From positions 1-38,843 of the forward strand of contig JANYDN010000250.1 in assembly GCA_025363585.1 (NCBI GenBank): a DNA stretch of 38,843 bases, given 5' to 3'. Source of the stretch: Verrucomicrobiota bacterium. GTDB lineage: Bacteria > Verrucomicrobiota > Verrucomicrobiia > Limisphaerales > UBA9464. This document shows, in pieces, positions 1 through 8,830 of the stretch (position 1 is its first letter; each line of letters opens with the position of its first letter). Made by a program: the position numbers and the translations under genes. Under the pieces are notes generated by a model. It saw nothing but the letters and a program-made list of their open reading frames with translations, ran no database searches and was not told where the DNA came from.

Positions 1-387
1 CCATCGCAACGCCGCGGCCCAGACGGGTTCCTCGGGTGACTGGGACTTGCCGCGGGCGAGCTCGAGCGCGCCACGGATTTCGGGATCGCGCGGAGCGAGG
101 ACGAAGGCGCGTTCCCACGCGACGCGCGCGAGGCCGACGTCGCCCGCGTGGAATCGGGCCTGGCCCAGGTTGAACCACACCGCCGGCGAACGCGGCGACG
201 CCTGCGCCTCGCGTTCGAGCACCACGGCCGCCTCGCGAAAACGCGAGGTCTGGAACAAATGCCGCGCGTCGGTCCAGTTGTCGCCGGCTCGCGCGACCGC
301 GACGAACGAGAGACAACCGATCACGAATGCCGCGAAGGACGCGGCGTTCCGGAATCCACCTTTGCCCGCGCCGAGTCGCCGTTTCAT
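1..387 (-). CDS. TPR protein, BatE-like (3' part outside window)
   Basis: This is the last visible gene of the Bat operon; 129 codons are present and the reading frame runs off the left edge. The protein begins MKRRLGAGKGG, has a hydrophobic signal-like stretch (about residues 15-33, AASFAAFVIGCLSFVAVARA), then tetratricopeptide-type helices such as 'ARHLFQTSRFREAAVVLERE' and 'WFNLGQARFHAGDVGLARVAW'. BatE proteins are TPR proteins, often with a C-terminal SH3 domain, which would lie outside the window. The start is fixed by an ATGA overlap with the batD stop (ATG at 387, TGA at 386-384) and by GGAGG seven bases upstream. It probably acts as a periplasmic or membrane-attached scaffold with BatA-D. 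The BatE name rests on position and TPR content only. Confidence 0.8.
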   Translation of the reverse strand, partial: MKRRLGAGKGGFRNAASFAAFVIGCLSFVAVARAGDNWTDARHLFQTSRFREAAVVLEREAQASPRSPAVWFNLGQARFHAGDVGLARVAWERAFVLAPRDPEIRGALELARGKSQSPEEPVWAAALRW

Positions 388-2192
388 CTCGCCACCTCCG
401 ACAGTCGATCGACCAAGGCGGCGGCGGCCCGAGCGAGTCGGATCGGTTCCCTGCCCTTGCCGCCGCCGAACCGGGAATCGTCCACCGCCTCGAGGAACGC
501 GCCCACGTCGTCGCCGAGCGCGGCATCGATCGCGCCGCGCGCCACGGCGTCCCGGGCGGCGTCGGCGGCAATGGCGTCGGGAACTCGCCCAAGACGCAGC
601 GCGAGCGCGAGCCGCACGGAGCGGACGGCGTCATCCACGGTCGCGTCGTGCCCGGACAATCGGGCGCGCAACCGCGCGAGCTCGGCGGTCCGGAGTTGTT
701 CCGGGGTTTTCTCGCCGAGCGCGCGACGGCGGCGGTTCGCCCAGCCCACGGCGCCGACCATTCCCCACGCGAGCCACGGGCCGGCGGCGGCCGCGGCGAC
801 CCACGGGCGCATGCCCCAGCCGGCGCCGGCCCACGGTTCGCCCGCGCGCGACGACTTCCACGCGGGCATTCCCGACACCGCGGCTTTCGACGGATCCCCG
901 CCGGCACCGGACGCGACGGTGGGCACGGCCGGCGCGGCGGTTTGTCCGCGGACTTGCAACGTGAGGTCGGGCACGCTCGCGACGCCGTATTCCTTGGCGA
1001 CGGGATCGTAGAACGCCATCGGCGGAACGGGCACGCGTAGGACGCCAGCCTGTTCGGGAACGAGCACGTACTCGAAGATCTTGTGTCCCTCGGACCCGAG
1101 CGCATCGGCGGGCTCGAAGTGGTTGGTGCCGGGATACGCCCGGAAATCCGCGGTGTCCGCGATCGCGCCCAACTCGAGTCGCTCGAGGCTTCCGCGGCCG
1201 CCCACCGAAAGGCGCAACGTCACCGGATCGCCCACCGTCGTCTCGCGGGAACTCAACGCCGCGCGCATCGCGAAGCGGCCGATCGCCCCGGCGAACCCGG
1301 CGGGCCTTCCCTCGCGCGGCGGTGCCACCACCGTGACCGGCGACGCCAGGCTTTTGAGCGTCACCCGCTTCATGCCACGCGCGGGTCCGAAAAACTCGTC
1401 GATGAGGTTTCCCCCTTGCGGGGCGCGTCCGGAGACGAGCGTCGCGTCGACCTCGGCGGGACCGACCGGGAGGATTCCCGTCTTGGTGGCCGTCACGGCG
1501 AAACGCCAGGTGACGATGCTCCACGCCTCGTTGCCGCGCCGGGTGAGTCCCTCGACGGCCCGTTCCGCGCGGCCGAGGAGGAAGCCATCGAGATTGAACC
1601 GCGGGGCGTCGACGTCGCGGGCGGACTGGAAGTACATCTGCAACTCGACGGGGAACGATTCGCCGACGACGCGGGTTCCGCCGGGCACGATCAGCTTCAG
1701 CCACGCCGGGCCCTCGTGTTCCTCGTGGGGCAACACCCCGACGCGGAGGGGAGTGGTTTGCACCGTCTGGTTGCCGACGCGCACCGGGAACGAAGGCACG
1801 ACGAGGTCGTTGGTGGAGTCGACCGCGACCAGGTAGCGATGCACCGCGCGCACCGACGTTTGGCCGTTGACGATTTCCATGGCGGTCATTGGCCCGAGGT
1901 ATTTGACGCGGGTTCCCGGCATGTTGGGCAGGGCCGGCGGCTGCGAGTTTTGGACGCCGTGAAGGATCACCTGCAAACCCACGGCCTCGCCCGCCTCGAC
2001 GTGCACGCGGTCCGCGACCACCTGGACTTCTTGCGCTGCGAGCGGGCCCGCCGCCGCGAAGAAAAACAACGCGAGCACCGCCCACCACCGCGCCCACGGG
2101 AGGCGCGTCAACGCGGCCACTTCAAACTTGAAACTTGAAACTTGAAACTCAAACGCAGGCGGAACGCCCGCGCTACGTCTTGCCCCGTTCAC
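384..2192 (-). CDS. batD: BatD family protein
   Basis: BatD is an exported, membrane-anchored beta-rich protein of the Bacteroides aerotolerance operon; its biochemical role is unknown. The 602-residue product has a hydrophobic signal around residues 36-53 (AVLALFFFAAAGPLAAQ). A typical BatD body follows, with 'VEAGEAVGLQVILHGV', 'PALPNMPGTRVKYLGP' and 'IVTWRFAVTATKTGILPVGP', then a C-terminal membrane segment (AAAAAGPWLAWGMVGAVGWA) and a charged cytoplasmic tail. The start is a GTG at 2192 forming a GTGA overlap with the batC stop, with GGAGG 8 bases upstream; another GTG lies 3 bases earlier. Residues about 4-26 (RRSAGVPPAFEFQVSSFKF) are encoded by an interspersed repeat, so the original signal peptide probably began near the TTG/GTG codons at 2111-2120. 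Its stop overlaps the start of the downstream TPR gene. Confidence 0.9.
   Translation of the reverse strand: MNGARRSAGVPPAFEFQVSSFKFEVAALTRLPWARWWAVLALFFFAAAGPLAAQEVQVVADRVHVEAGEAVGLQVILHGVQNSQPPALPNMPGTRVKYLGPMTAMEIVNGQTSVRAVHRYLVAVDSTNDLVVPSFPVRVGNQTVQTTPLRVGVLPHEEHEGPAWLKLIVPGGTRVVGESFPVELQMYFQSARDVDAPRFNLDGFLLGRAERAVEGLTRRGNEAWSIVTWRFAVTATKTGILPVGPAEVDATLVSGRAPQGGNLIDEFFGPARGMKRVTLKSLASPVTVVAPPREGRPAGFAGAIGRFAMRAALSSRETTVGDPVTLRLSVGGRGSLERLELGAIADTADFRAYPGTNHFEPADALGSEGHKIFEYVLVPEQAGVLRVPVPPMAFYDPVAKEYGVASVPDLTLQVRGQTAAPAVPTVASGAGGDPSKAAVSGMPAWKSSRAGEPWAGAGWGMRPWVAAAAAGPWLAWGMVGAVGWANRRRRALGEKTPEQLRTAELARLRARLSGHDATVDDAVRSVRLALALRLGRVPDAIAADAARDAVARGAIDAALGDDVGAFLEAVDDSRFGGGKGREPIRLARAAAALVDRLSEVAR
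2121..2181. repeat. Heptamer tandem repeat plus 'AGVPPA' interspersed repeat
   Basis: Positions 2121-2150 carry about four units of the 7-mer AAACTTG. They are followed directly by a segment reading ACGCAGGCGGAACGCCCGCG and GCTACGTC (2154-2181). On the minus strand the two segments encode FQVSSFKFEV and RRSAGVPPA. From memory, both motifs recur in Verrucomicrobiota genomes as interspersed repeats; this could not be searched here. The element lies inside the 5' end of batD and keeps the frame open. Confidence 0.75.
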
Positions 2193-3232
2193 CACGTCTT
2201 CCTCCGTCCGCGCGGGTCGGAATTCTCGCGGGTTGGCCCGGCGGGCCGCCAGATCAACGCCTTCTCCTTCGACTTCTCGCCGTCGAGCAACCGTTCCGCG
2301 AAACGCACCGCCATCTGGCCGTCGGGCGTTTCGGGCTCCGCGCCCCCCGCCCCGCCCTTTCCGTCCGCGCCCGCCTGGCCGGGACGGGGTTGGCCTTGGT
2401 CGCCACGCTGCCCGTCGTCGCCCTTCCCCTCGTTCTTTCCCTTCTCCTTGTCCCCGCCTTTCTTCGATTCGTCGTCCTTGCCGGGCTTCGGCTGCCTTGG
2501 GTTCTTCTCCATGCCCGGTTGGTCCTTGTTCGATTGATCCTTTTGCTCGCCGGATTTCCCCGGGTCCTTCGAGGGATCGTTCTTCGGCTTGCCCTGCTTT
2601 CCCGGGTCGTTCTTGTCTCCCGGATCCTGCTTGCCGTCGCCCTTGTCCGAGTCGTCGCCCGAATCGCCCGGCTTCTTCTCTTGGTCGCCCGGCTTCTTCT
2701 TGTCCTTGTCGTCCTTCTTGTCCTGGTCGGGTTTCGAATCCTTGGAATCGGGCTGCTTCTGCGGCTGCGGCAACGCGGCGATCATTTGCCGGACCGCGTC
2801 GAGGTTCGACCTCGCGTCGAGGTTCGACGAATTCAGCCCGAGCGCCGCCTCGTAGTCCTTCTCGGATTCCTGCCACATCCGCTGCTTGTCGCCGGCCTCG
2901 GTCGCGGCCTCGCCCTGGCGGAACCGCGTGTTGGCGAGGTTGAAGTACGCGCGCTCCTGGAGTTTGAGATCCGCGTTGCCGAGCACCGATTCAAAATGCC
3001 GCGAGGCGCCGTCGAAATCGTTTTGCCGGAACGCCGCGACGCCGGCGTTGTACGCGAGCCGCGCGTCGTCGGGACTCCCCTGCAACAGCCGCTCGTACTC
3101 GGTGCGCGCCGCCGGATAGTCGCGCTTCTCGAGCCTCGCCCGCGCCGCGTCCGGCCCGGCGAGCAACCGCGAGCCGATCGCCACCGTGATCCACGCCACC
3201 GTCATCCAACGCTTCGTGCCTCGTGTCATCAT
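2189..3232 (-). CDS. batC: BatC-like TPR protein with Lys/Asp/Gly/Pro-rich tail
   Basis: A 347-residue protein between batB and batD. Residues 1-26 form a signal peptide or anchor (WMTVAWITVAIGSRLLAG). About residues 30-150 are TPR helices ('YPAARTEYERLLQGSPDDAR', 'LAYNAGVAAFRQNDFDGASR', 'ERAYFNLANTRFRQGEAATE', 'SEKDYEAALGLNSSNLDARS'). The remainder is a highly charged low-complexity segment rich in K, D, P, G and Q, as is common in BatC proteins. The conserved-looking end 'GQMAVRFAERLLDGEKSKEK' may bind a partner. The ATG at 3232 is chosen because it forms an ATGA overlap with the batB stop and has GGAGG six bases upstream. Its own stop overlaps the GTG of batD, so the four Bat proteins are probably translationally coupled. 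Confidence 0.88.
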   Translation of the reverse strand: MMTRGTKRWMTVAWITVAIGSRLLAGPDAARARLEKRDYPAARTEYERLLQGSPDDARLAYNAGVAAFRQNDFDGASRHFESVLGNADLKLQERAYFNLANTRFRQGEAATEAGDKQRMWQESEKDYEAALGLNSSNLDARSNLDAVRQMIAALPQPQKQPDSKDSKPDQDKKDDKDKKKPGDQEKKPGDSGDDSDKGDGKQDPGDKNDPGKQGKPKNDPSKDPGKSGEQKDQSNKDQPGMEKNPRQPKPGKDDESKKGGDKEKGKNEGKGDDGQRGDQGQPRPGQAGADGKGGAGGAEPETPDGQMAVRFAERLLDGEKSKEKALIWRPAGPTRENSDPRGRRKTW

Positions 3233-4284
3233 CGCTTGCCTCCGATCGGTCCCAAAGCCGCGTCGCCCGGCCGCCTCGACCCCGTGGGCCGGCGCATTTC
3301 GGGATACAGGAACTCCACCGCCAACAACACCACCGCCAGCGCGAGCGGCCATTGGTAGCGCTCGTGCCATTGCCGGACCTTCCCGCCGGTGAAGTCGCCG
3401 CGCGCGAGCGTGCCCAATCCCCGCTCGTACAACGTGCGCATCGTCTGCGCGCCCTGCATGGGAAGATAGAACCCGCCGCCGGCCTTCGCTATTTCCTGCA
3501 GTAGGTTCTCGTTGAGTTTGCTTCGGACCGGATTGCCCGCCTCGTCGCGGATGAACACCGGGTTGCCGTAGGGATCGGCGGTTTTCAACACCTCGCCCGC
3601 GGGCGTGCCGACGCCGATCGTGTAGACCCGGATGTTTTCCGCGAACGCCTCCCTCGCGGCGGCGACCGCGTTGGGGTCGTGGTCCTCGCCGTCGGTCAGG
3701 ACGAGGATCACGCGCGTCGCGCCGGATTCCTGGCGAAAGCCGAGCCGCGCCTCGCGGATCGCGTCGCCCAGCACCGTCCCCGGGTCGGGGATCGTCTCGG
3801 TGTCGAGCGCCGCCACGCTCTGGCGGAACGCCTCGGGATCCAACGCCAGCGGGCATTGCAGGAAGGCGTTGCCGGCGAACGGCACCAACCCGAGGCGATC
3901 TCCCTTCGCCGATTGCGCGAGGTCGTACGCCGCCAGTTTCGCGCGCGTCAACCGGTCCGGCTTCAGGTCCGTCGCCAGCATCGAGCGCGACACGTCGAAG
4001 CACACGATGATGTCGAGTCCGGTGCCGTGGGAATCCTGCTCGATGAAACCGATCCGCGGCCGCGCCAACGCGACCAGCAACACGAGCACCCCAAGGTAGA
4101 GCAACCCGCGCTTTGCCTGCTGGCGCCACGGCGAGACGCCGACCGTCAGTTGCGCGAGCAATCGGGTGCGCACGAACCGCGCGACGGCACTGCGCTTCGA
4201 CCGCCACGTCCACCACAGGAACGCGAGCAGAAGCGGCGCGGCGACGACCAAAAGCGCGATGTAGGCGGGCGATGCGAAACTCAC
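3229..4284 (-). CDS. batB: BatB: membrane vWA-domain protein
   Basis: Von Willebrand factor type A domain protein held in the membrane. It has two N-terminal transmembrane segments (residues about 7-26 and 60-75) and one near the C-terminus (WPLALAVVLLAVEFLYPEM). The metal-ion-dependent adhesion site is present as DVSRSM (residues 97-102), followed by a DPGTVLGD threonine loop and the LVLTDGEDHD aspartate loop. BatA and BatB typically associate, and a MoxR ATPase is thought to act on such vWA proteins. The start is GTG at 4284, 25 bases after the batA stop, preceded by a G-rich stretch (GGGGGG) that may serve as a weak Shine-Dalgarno. The stop overlaps batC. The 351-residue length is normal for BatB. 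Confidence 0.93.
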   Translation of the reverse strand: MSFASPAYIALLVVAAPLLLAFLWWTWRSKRSAVARFVRTRLLAQLTVGVSPWRQQAKRGLLYLGVLVLLVALARPRIGFIEQDSHGTGLDIIVCFDVSRSMLATDLKPDRLTRAKLAAYDLAQSAKGDRLGLVPFAGNAFLQCPLALDPEAFRQSVAALDTETIPDPGTVLGDAIREARLGFRQESGATRVILVLTDGEDHDPNAVAAAREAFAENIRVYTIGVGTPAGEVLKTADPYGNPVFIRDEAGNPVRSKLNENLLQEIAKAGGGFYLPMQGAQTMRTLYERGLGTLARGDFTGGKVRQWHERYQWPLALAVVLLAVEFLYPEMRRPTGSRRPGDAALGPIGGKR

Positions 4285-4309
4285 CGGAGCCCCCCGCGGG
4301 TCGGGTGGT

Positions 4310-5308
4310 TCACGGCAATTTCCTCCACACGGTGTTGCCCAAAATCATTTCCAGCACCAGGAACGCGAGCGCCGGCGCCGCGAGATACTGCATGATCTCT
4401 TCCCAATACGCGAACTTCGGCGTCTCCATCTCGCTCTTCTCGAGGCGGTCGATCTCCGCGTAGATCGAGCGCAGCGCCTTGGTGTTGTCGGCACGGTAGT
4501 ATTTCCCGCCCGTCCGCGTCGCGATCTCGCGCAGCGTGTCCTCGTCGATGTCCACCGGCATCTGCTGGTAGACCTTGCGGCCGGTGTTGCGATCGACGCC
4601 CACCGGGGTCGGCGCCGAACCGTGCGTGCCCACGCCGATGGTATAGACCTTCACGCCGAGCGATTTCGCGGCGTCCGCGGCGGTCAACGGCGGGATGTCG
4701 CCCGCGTTGTTCTGGCCGTCGGTCATCAGCACGCAGATCCGGCTCTTCGACTTGAGGTCGCGCAGGCGGTTCACGGACGCGGCCAATGCCGAACCGATCG
4801 CGGTGCCGGGTTCCCGCAACGCCTCGAGCCGCTCGATGTTCCGGCGCAGGAAATCGTGGTCGAGCGTCGGCGGCGCCGCGATGTAGGCGCGTCCGGCAAA
4901 CACCACCAACCCGATGCGGTCGCTCGGCCGCCCGTCGATGAACGTGCCGAGGACGTCCTTGGCAATGGTGACGCGGCTCACGCGTTCGCCGCGCAGTTCG
5001 AAATCCTCGGCGATCATCGAGCCGGAGAGGTCGAGCGCGACGGCGATGTCGACGCCGCTGGCGCGCACGGGGGCGCGTCCGGAACCGATCTGAGGACGGG
5101 CCATCGCGATGATGAGCAACGCCAGGGCGAGCCAGCGCAGGTTCACGAGGAATGCCCCGGCCTGCGACCGGGACAACGCGGTGATGCCCTTCACGAGGGA
5201 CACCGACGAATACAGGAACGCCGAGTCGTGGCTCGTGCGCGAGCGAAGCCAGGCCAAGACCGGCAACAGCGCGAGCGCCAGGAGCCACCAGGGCGAATCG
5301 AATCTCAT
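4310..5308 (-). CDS. batA: BatA: membrane vWA-domain protein
   Basis: A 332-residue vWA protein with the BatA plan. There are two N-terminal membrane helices (about 7-22 and 53-71), a vWA domain with MIDAS residues DLSGSM (93-98), a GTAIG loop and LMTDGQNN, and a final membrane helix near the C-terminus (APALAFLVLEMILG). The domain is predicted to face the periplasm, with BatB as likely partner. The ATG at 5308 overlaps the DUF4381 stop (ATGA) and has AGGAGG seven bases upstream, a strong ribosome site. The protein resembles BatB in architecture, so the pair probably arose by duplication. Function in oxidative-stress tolerance is known only for some relatives; here it is inferred from the operon. 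Confidence 0.94.
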   Translation of the reverse strand: MRFDSPWWLLALALLPVLAWLRSRTSHDSAFLYSSVSLVKGITALSRSQAGAFLVNLRWLALALLIIAMARPQIGSGRAPVRASGVDIAVALDLSGSMIAEDFELRGERVSRVTIAKDVLGTFIDGRPSDRIGLVVFAGRAYIAAPPTLDHDFLRRNIERLEALREPGTAIGSALAASVNRLRDLKSKSRICVLMTDGQNNAGDIPPLTAADAAKSLGVKVYTIGVGTHGSAPTPVGVDRNTGRKVYQQMPVDIDEDTLREIATRTGGKYYRADNTKALRSIYAEIDRLEKSEMETPKFAYWEEIMQYLAAPALAFLVLEMILGNTVWRKLP

Positions 5309-5901
5309 CGCGTCGCCTCCTGTTCCGCGGGAGCCACGGCGGCCACGACAGCGACCGCGGCGGCGGGATCGGTTTCATCAACGACGCGTCGGCCGGATTC
5401 GAGGAGCAGTTCGGCGATGCCGGGTCCGGGCCGGGCGCCCGCGAACTTCAGAAGGTCGCATTGCTCGAGGAACCCCGCGAGCGACGCCTGGTGGCGTTCG
5501 TCGAGCAACGGACGCGCCCGCAGGTCGTTGATGAATTCCTCCGTCGTTTGTTCCGGCGCATGGAGTCCGAAGCGCGCCTCGAGGTACTCGCGGAGAGCCG
5601 CCGAAACCTCGTTGCCGAAACGCCGCGGATCGGAGGCGATCGAGCGGGCCGCGTCCAACCTCCGGCGCGCGATGTCGGCCGGATTCTCGGGAACGGCCGG
5701 AAGCGCGGGAGCGTTGCGGCGGCGCCACCAAAGCCAGAAACCCACCACGGCCACCGCCGTCACGAGCAACGCGGTCGCTTGGAGCGGCGCATGGCGCCAC
5801 GGATCGGGAATCTCGACGATGTCGCGGATGTCGCGGATCGGGGCGTTGGTCGTGGCCGCGGCGCCCGGCGCCGGCACTGTGTTGGTGACCAGTTCTCTCA
5901 C
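5305..5901 (-). CDS. DUF4381-type single-pass membrane protein
   Basis: A 198-residue protein at the position where Bat/MoxR operons commonly carry a DUF4381 gene. A short N-terminal stretch with 'IRDIRDIVEIPDPWRH' precedes one transmembrane helix (LQATALLVTAVAVVGFWLWW, about residues 40-59). A cytoplasmic helical domain follows, with 'FGNEVSAALREYLEARFG', 'TTEEFINDLRA' and 'FLEQCDLLKFAGARP', motifs typical of this family. The molecular role is unknown; the context implies it belongs to the MoxR-vWA membrane complex. The start is GTG at 5901, forming a GTGA overlap with the DUF58 stop and preceded by AAGGAGG at 5-base spacing. The alanine/valine-rich C-terminal end overlaps batA by four bases. 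Confidence 0.85.
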   Translation of the reverse strand: MRELVTNTVPAPGAAATTNAPIRDIRDIVEIPDPWRHAPLQATALLVTAVAVVGFWLWWRRRNAPALPAVPENPADIARRRLDAARSIASDPRRFGNEVSAALREYLEARFGLHAPEQTTEEFINDLRARPLLDERHQASLAGFLEQCDLLKFAGARPGPGIAELLLESGRRVVDETDPAAAVAVVAAVAPAEQEATR

Positions 5902-6851
5902 CGGCGCCTCCTTTTCTCGCGCGTGTCGAAGAACCGCGCCAAGGCCTGCTCGTAGGGCTCGTCGGTCCGCACGCGGATGGCGTCGACGTTCGCGCTGCGG
6001 AACAGCCGGTCGAGTTCGCCGAGCGTCTTCTGGCCGCGCGATTCGAACGCCTGCCGACGGCGCGCGTCGCTCGTGTTCACCTCGACCATCTCGCCGGTCT
6101 CCGCGTCCTTGAGTACCAGCCGGCCGAGGCTCGGGAGGCTGAGTTCGTAGGGATCGATCACCTGCACCGCGACGACGTCGTGCTTGCGCGAGAGTTGCCG
6201 GAGCGTGGTGGCGGACATGCGGCCGAGCGTCTCGCTGTGCAGGGCCTTCCGCCTGAGGTGCGCCATCACCTCGGCGCGGCCGAGATTGGTCTCGCCGAGG
6301 AAGTCGGAGACGAGAACCACGATGGCGCGGTGATGGAGCACGCGGTTCATGAACTCGAGCGCCCCATTCACGCTCGTCCCGCGGAATTTCGGCTCGTGGA
6401 ACAGGATGTCGCGCACCACGCGCAGCACGTGGCGGCGGCCTTTCCGCGGCGCCAAATAGTGCTCGACCGTCTCCGTGAACAGCACGAGCCCGACGCGGTC
6501 CTGGTTTCGGATCGCGCTGAACGCGAGCACCGACGCCAACTCCGCCGCGAGCTCGCGCTTGGAGTGGTCGCCGGAACCGAACAACCCCGACCCGCTCAGG
6601 TCGACCGCGAGCATCACGGTCAGCTCGCGTTCCTCCCGGAACTTCTTCACGAACGGATGGTTCATCCGCGCGGTGACGTTCCAGTCGATCGTCCGCACCT
6701 CGTCGCCGGGCTGGTATTCGCGGACCTCGTCGAAGTCCATGCCCATGCCCTTGAACGCGGAATGATACTGCCCCGCGAGCGACTCCGTCACGAGACGGCG
6801 CGTCCGGATCTCGATCTGCCGGATCTTCTTGAGCAGTTCCTTGGGAATCAT
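5898..6851 (-). CDS. DUF58 domain protein
   Basis: A cytoplasmic 317-residue DUF58 protein, regularly encoded directly after moxR. The signature block 'REYQPGDEVRTIDWNVTAR' lies at about residues 44-62, followed by the vWA-like metal site DLSGSG (84-89) and an extended 'FRGTSVNGALEFMNRVL' and 'IVVLVSDFLGE' core. DUF58 proteins carry a vWA-type fold and are thought to work with the MoxR ATPase. The start ATG at 6851 matches the usual N-terminus (MIPKELLKKIRQIEIRTRRL); the open frame continues upstream into moxR but has no family resemblance there. It starts 44 bases after the moxR stop with no obvious Shine-Dalgarno. It ends in an arginine-rich tail overlapping the DUF4381 start. Confidence 0.92.
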   Translation of the reverse strand: MIPKELLKKIRQIEIRTRRLVTESLAGQYHSAFKGMGMDFDEVREYQPGDEVRTIDWNVTARMNHPFVKKFREERELTVMLAVDLSGSGLFGSGDHSKRELAAELASVLAFSAIRNQDRVGLVLFTETVEHYLAPRKGRRHVLRVVRDILFHEPKFRGTSVNGALEFMNRVLHHRAIVVLVSDFLGETNLGRAEVMAHLRRKALHSETLGRMSATTLRQLSRKHDVVAVQVIDPYELSLPSLGRLVLKDAETGEMVEVNTSDARRRQAFESRGQKTLGELDRLFRSANVDAIRVRTDEPYEQALARFFDTREKRRRR

Positions 6852-6895
6852 CGGGGGGAATCGTGGACTCGCCGCATCGCGGGCCACCGGCGCCG

Positions 6896-7882
<987 letters not shown>

Positions 7883-7950
7883 GGGCGACTGGTATGCCCC
7901 ACCGACCGGGGTCGGGGCAACGGCGTTCAATCGGAAGTATCCGGTAGGCA

Positions 7951-8070
7951 GTATTCAGTTGTCAGTTGTCAGTCGTCAGTTGTCAGTTGCGAGGACCTTC
8001 GACGTTCGACACCGCGGGAAGGTTGACGACTGACCTGACCACTGACCACTGACCACTGACCACTGAATAC
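7951..8070. repeat. Palindromic heptamer repeat element
   Basis: Left arm 7951-7990 starts GTATTCAGT and runs as TCAGTTG-type 7-mers (about five units). Right arm 8027-8070 runs as ACTGACC 7-mers (four units) and ends ACTGAATAC, the exact reverse complement of the left end. The two arms therefore form a long imperfect inverted repeat around a unique-looking centre (GACCTTCGACGTTCGACACC). Unit length and layout recall the short tandem heptamer repeats of cyanobacteria. It lies between the divergent moxR and rdgB genes, so transcripts from either side could fold through it. Confidence 0.85.
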
Positions 8071-8077
8071 TCCGCAA

Positions 8078-8737
8078 ATGCCCTCTCTTTTCGTCGCCAC
8101 CGCCAACGCCCACAAGGTTTCCGAACTCCGGGCGCTCTTGGGGGACGGCTTCCAGGTTTTGTCTTTGCGGGACACGAACGCGCGCCTCGACGTCGTTGAA
8201 TCCGCGTCGACGTTCCCGGGGAACGCGCTGTTGAAGGCGGTCGCATGGGCATCGTACCTCGCCGTCGATGAGTGCGGGATGGGGGCGGAATGGGTCCTGG
8301 CCGACGACTCGGGGCTGGAGGTGGACGCGTTGGGCGGGGCGCCGGGGGTTCATTCCGCGCGGTTCGCGGCGCTGGACACCGGTGCCGCGGGCAATTCTTC
8401 CGACGCGGACAACAACCGCAAACTGCTGCGGCTTCTCGCGGACGTTCCCGACGGGAAGCGGGGCGCGCGTTTCCGTTGCGTGCTGGCGCTGGTCCCGGTG
8501 GAACTCGACGCGGGGACCGAGGCGCTCGCCGCGCGATCGCGGTTCTTCGAGGGTTCGTGTGCGGGACGAATCCTCCGCGTCCCGTCGGGCGGCGGCGGAT
8601 TCGGGTACGATCCGCTATTCGTCCCGGACGGATACGACGAAAGCTTTGCCGTGTTGGGCGAGGACACGAAGAACCGCCTGAGCCATCGGGCAAAGGCCGT
8701 GGAATCGCTACGCGCGACCGGGTGTTTGGGACGGTAG
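8078..8737 (+). CDS. rdgB: RdgB/HAM1 family XTP/dITP diphosphatase
   Basis: Hydrolyses non-canonical purine nucleoside triphosphates (dITP, XTP) to monophosphates and pyrophosphate, keeping deaminated purines out of nucleic acids. The 219-residue length is near the family norm (about 200). All signature blocks are visible: the N-terminal '[14 protein letters not shown]', '[11 protein letters not shown]', the substrate loop '[20 protein letters not shown]', '[20 protein letters not shown]' and the C-terminal '[17 protein letters not shown]'. The ATG at 8078 matches the family N-terminus; no Shine-Dalgarno is visible. The gene starts eight bases after the heptamer palindrome, so its promoter must lie within or beyond that repeat. 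Cytoplasmic, likely its own transcription unit or with the isomerase gene 93 bases downstream. Confidence 0.96.
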   Translation: MPSLFVATANAHKVSELRALLGDGFQVLSLRDTNARLDVVESASTFPGNALLKAVAWASYLAVDECGMGAEWVLADDSGLEVDALGGAPGVHSARFAALDTGAAGNSSDADNNRKLLRLLADVPDGKRGARFRCVLALVPVELDAGTEALAARSRFFEGSCAGRILRVPSGGGGFGYDPLFVPDGYDESFAVLGEDTKNRLSHRAKAVESLRATGCLGR

Positions 8738-8830
8738 GCCTTCCGCCGCTATGGACTTCCTGCTTCGGCACTGCTACATGGGCTGCGTTTCACGCCGGGC
8801 AAACCAATTCCCGGCATCGACAAGACAACT

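Noticed and set aside
2135-3358. A 407-codon plus-strand frame rich in Leu/Val over batC
   Set aside because: It is the complement of the low-complexity Lys/Asp tail of batC; no start signal and no family.
7951-8070. Possible CRISPR array
   Set aside because: Units are 7 bases without spacers and the two arms are inverted, so this is a tandem/palindromic repeat.
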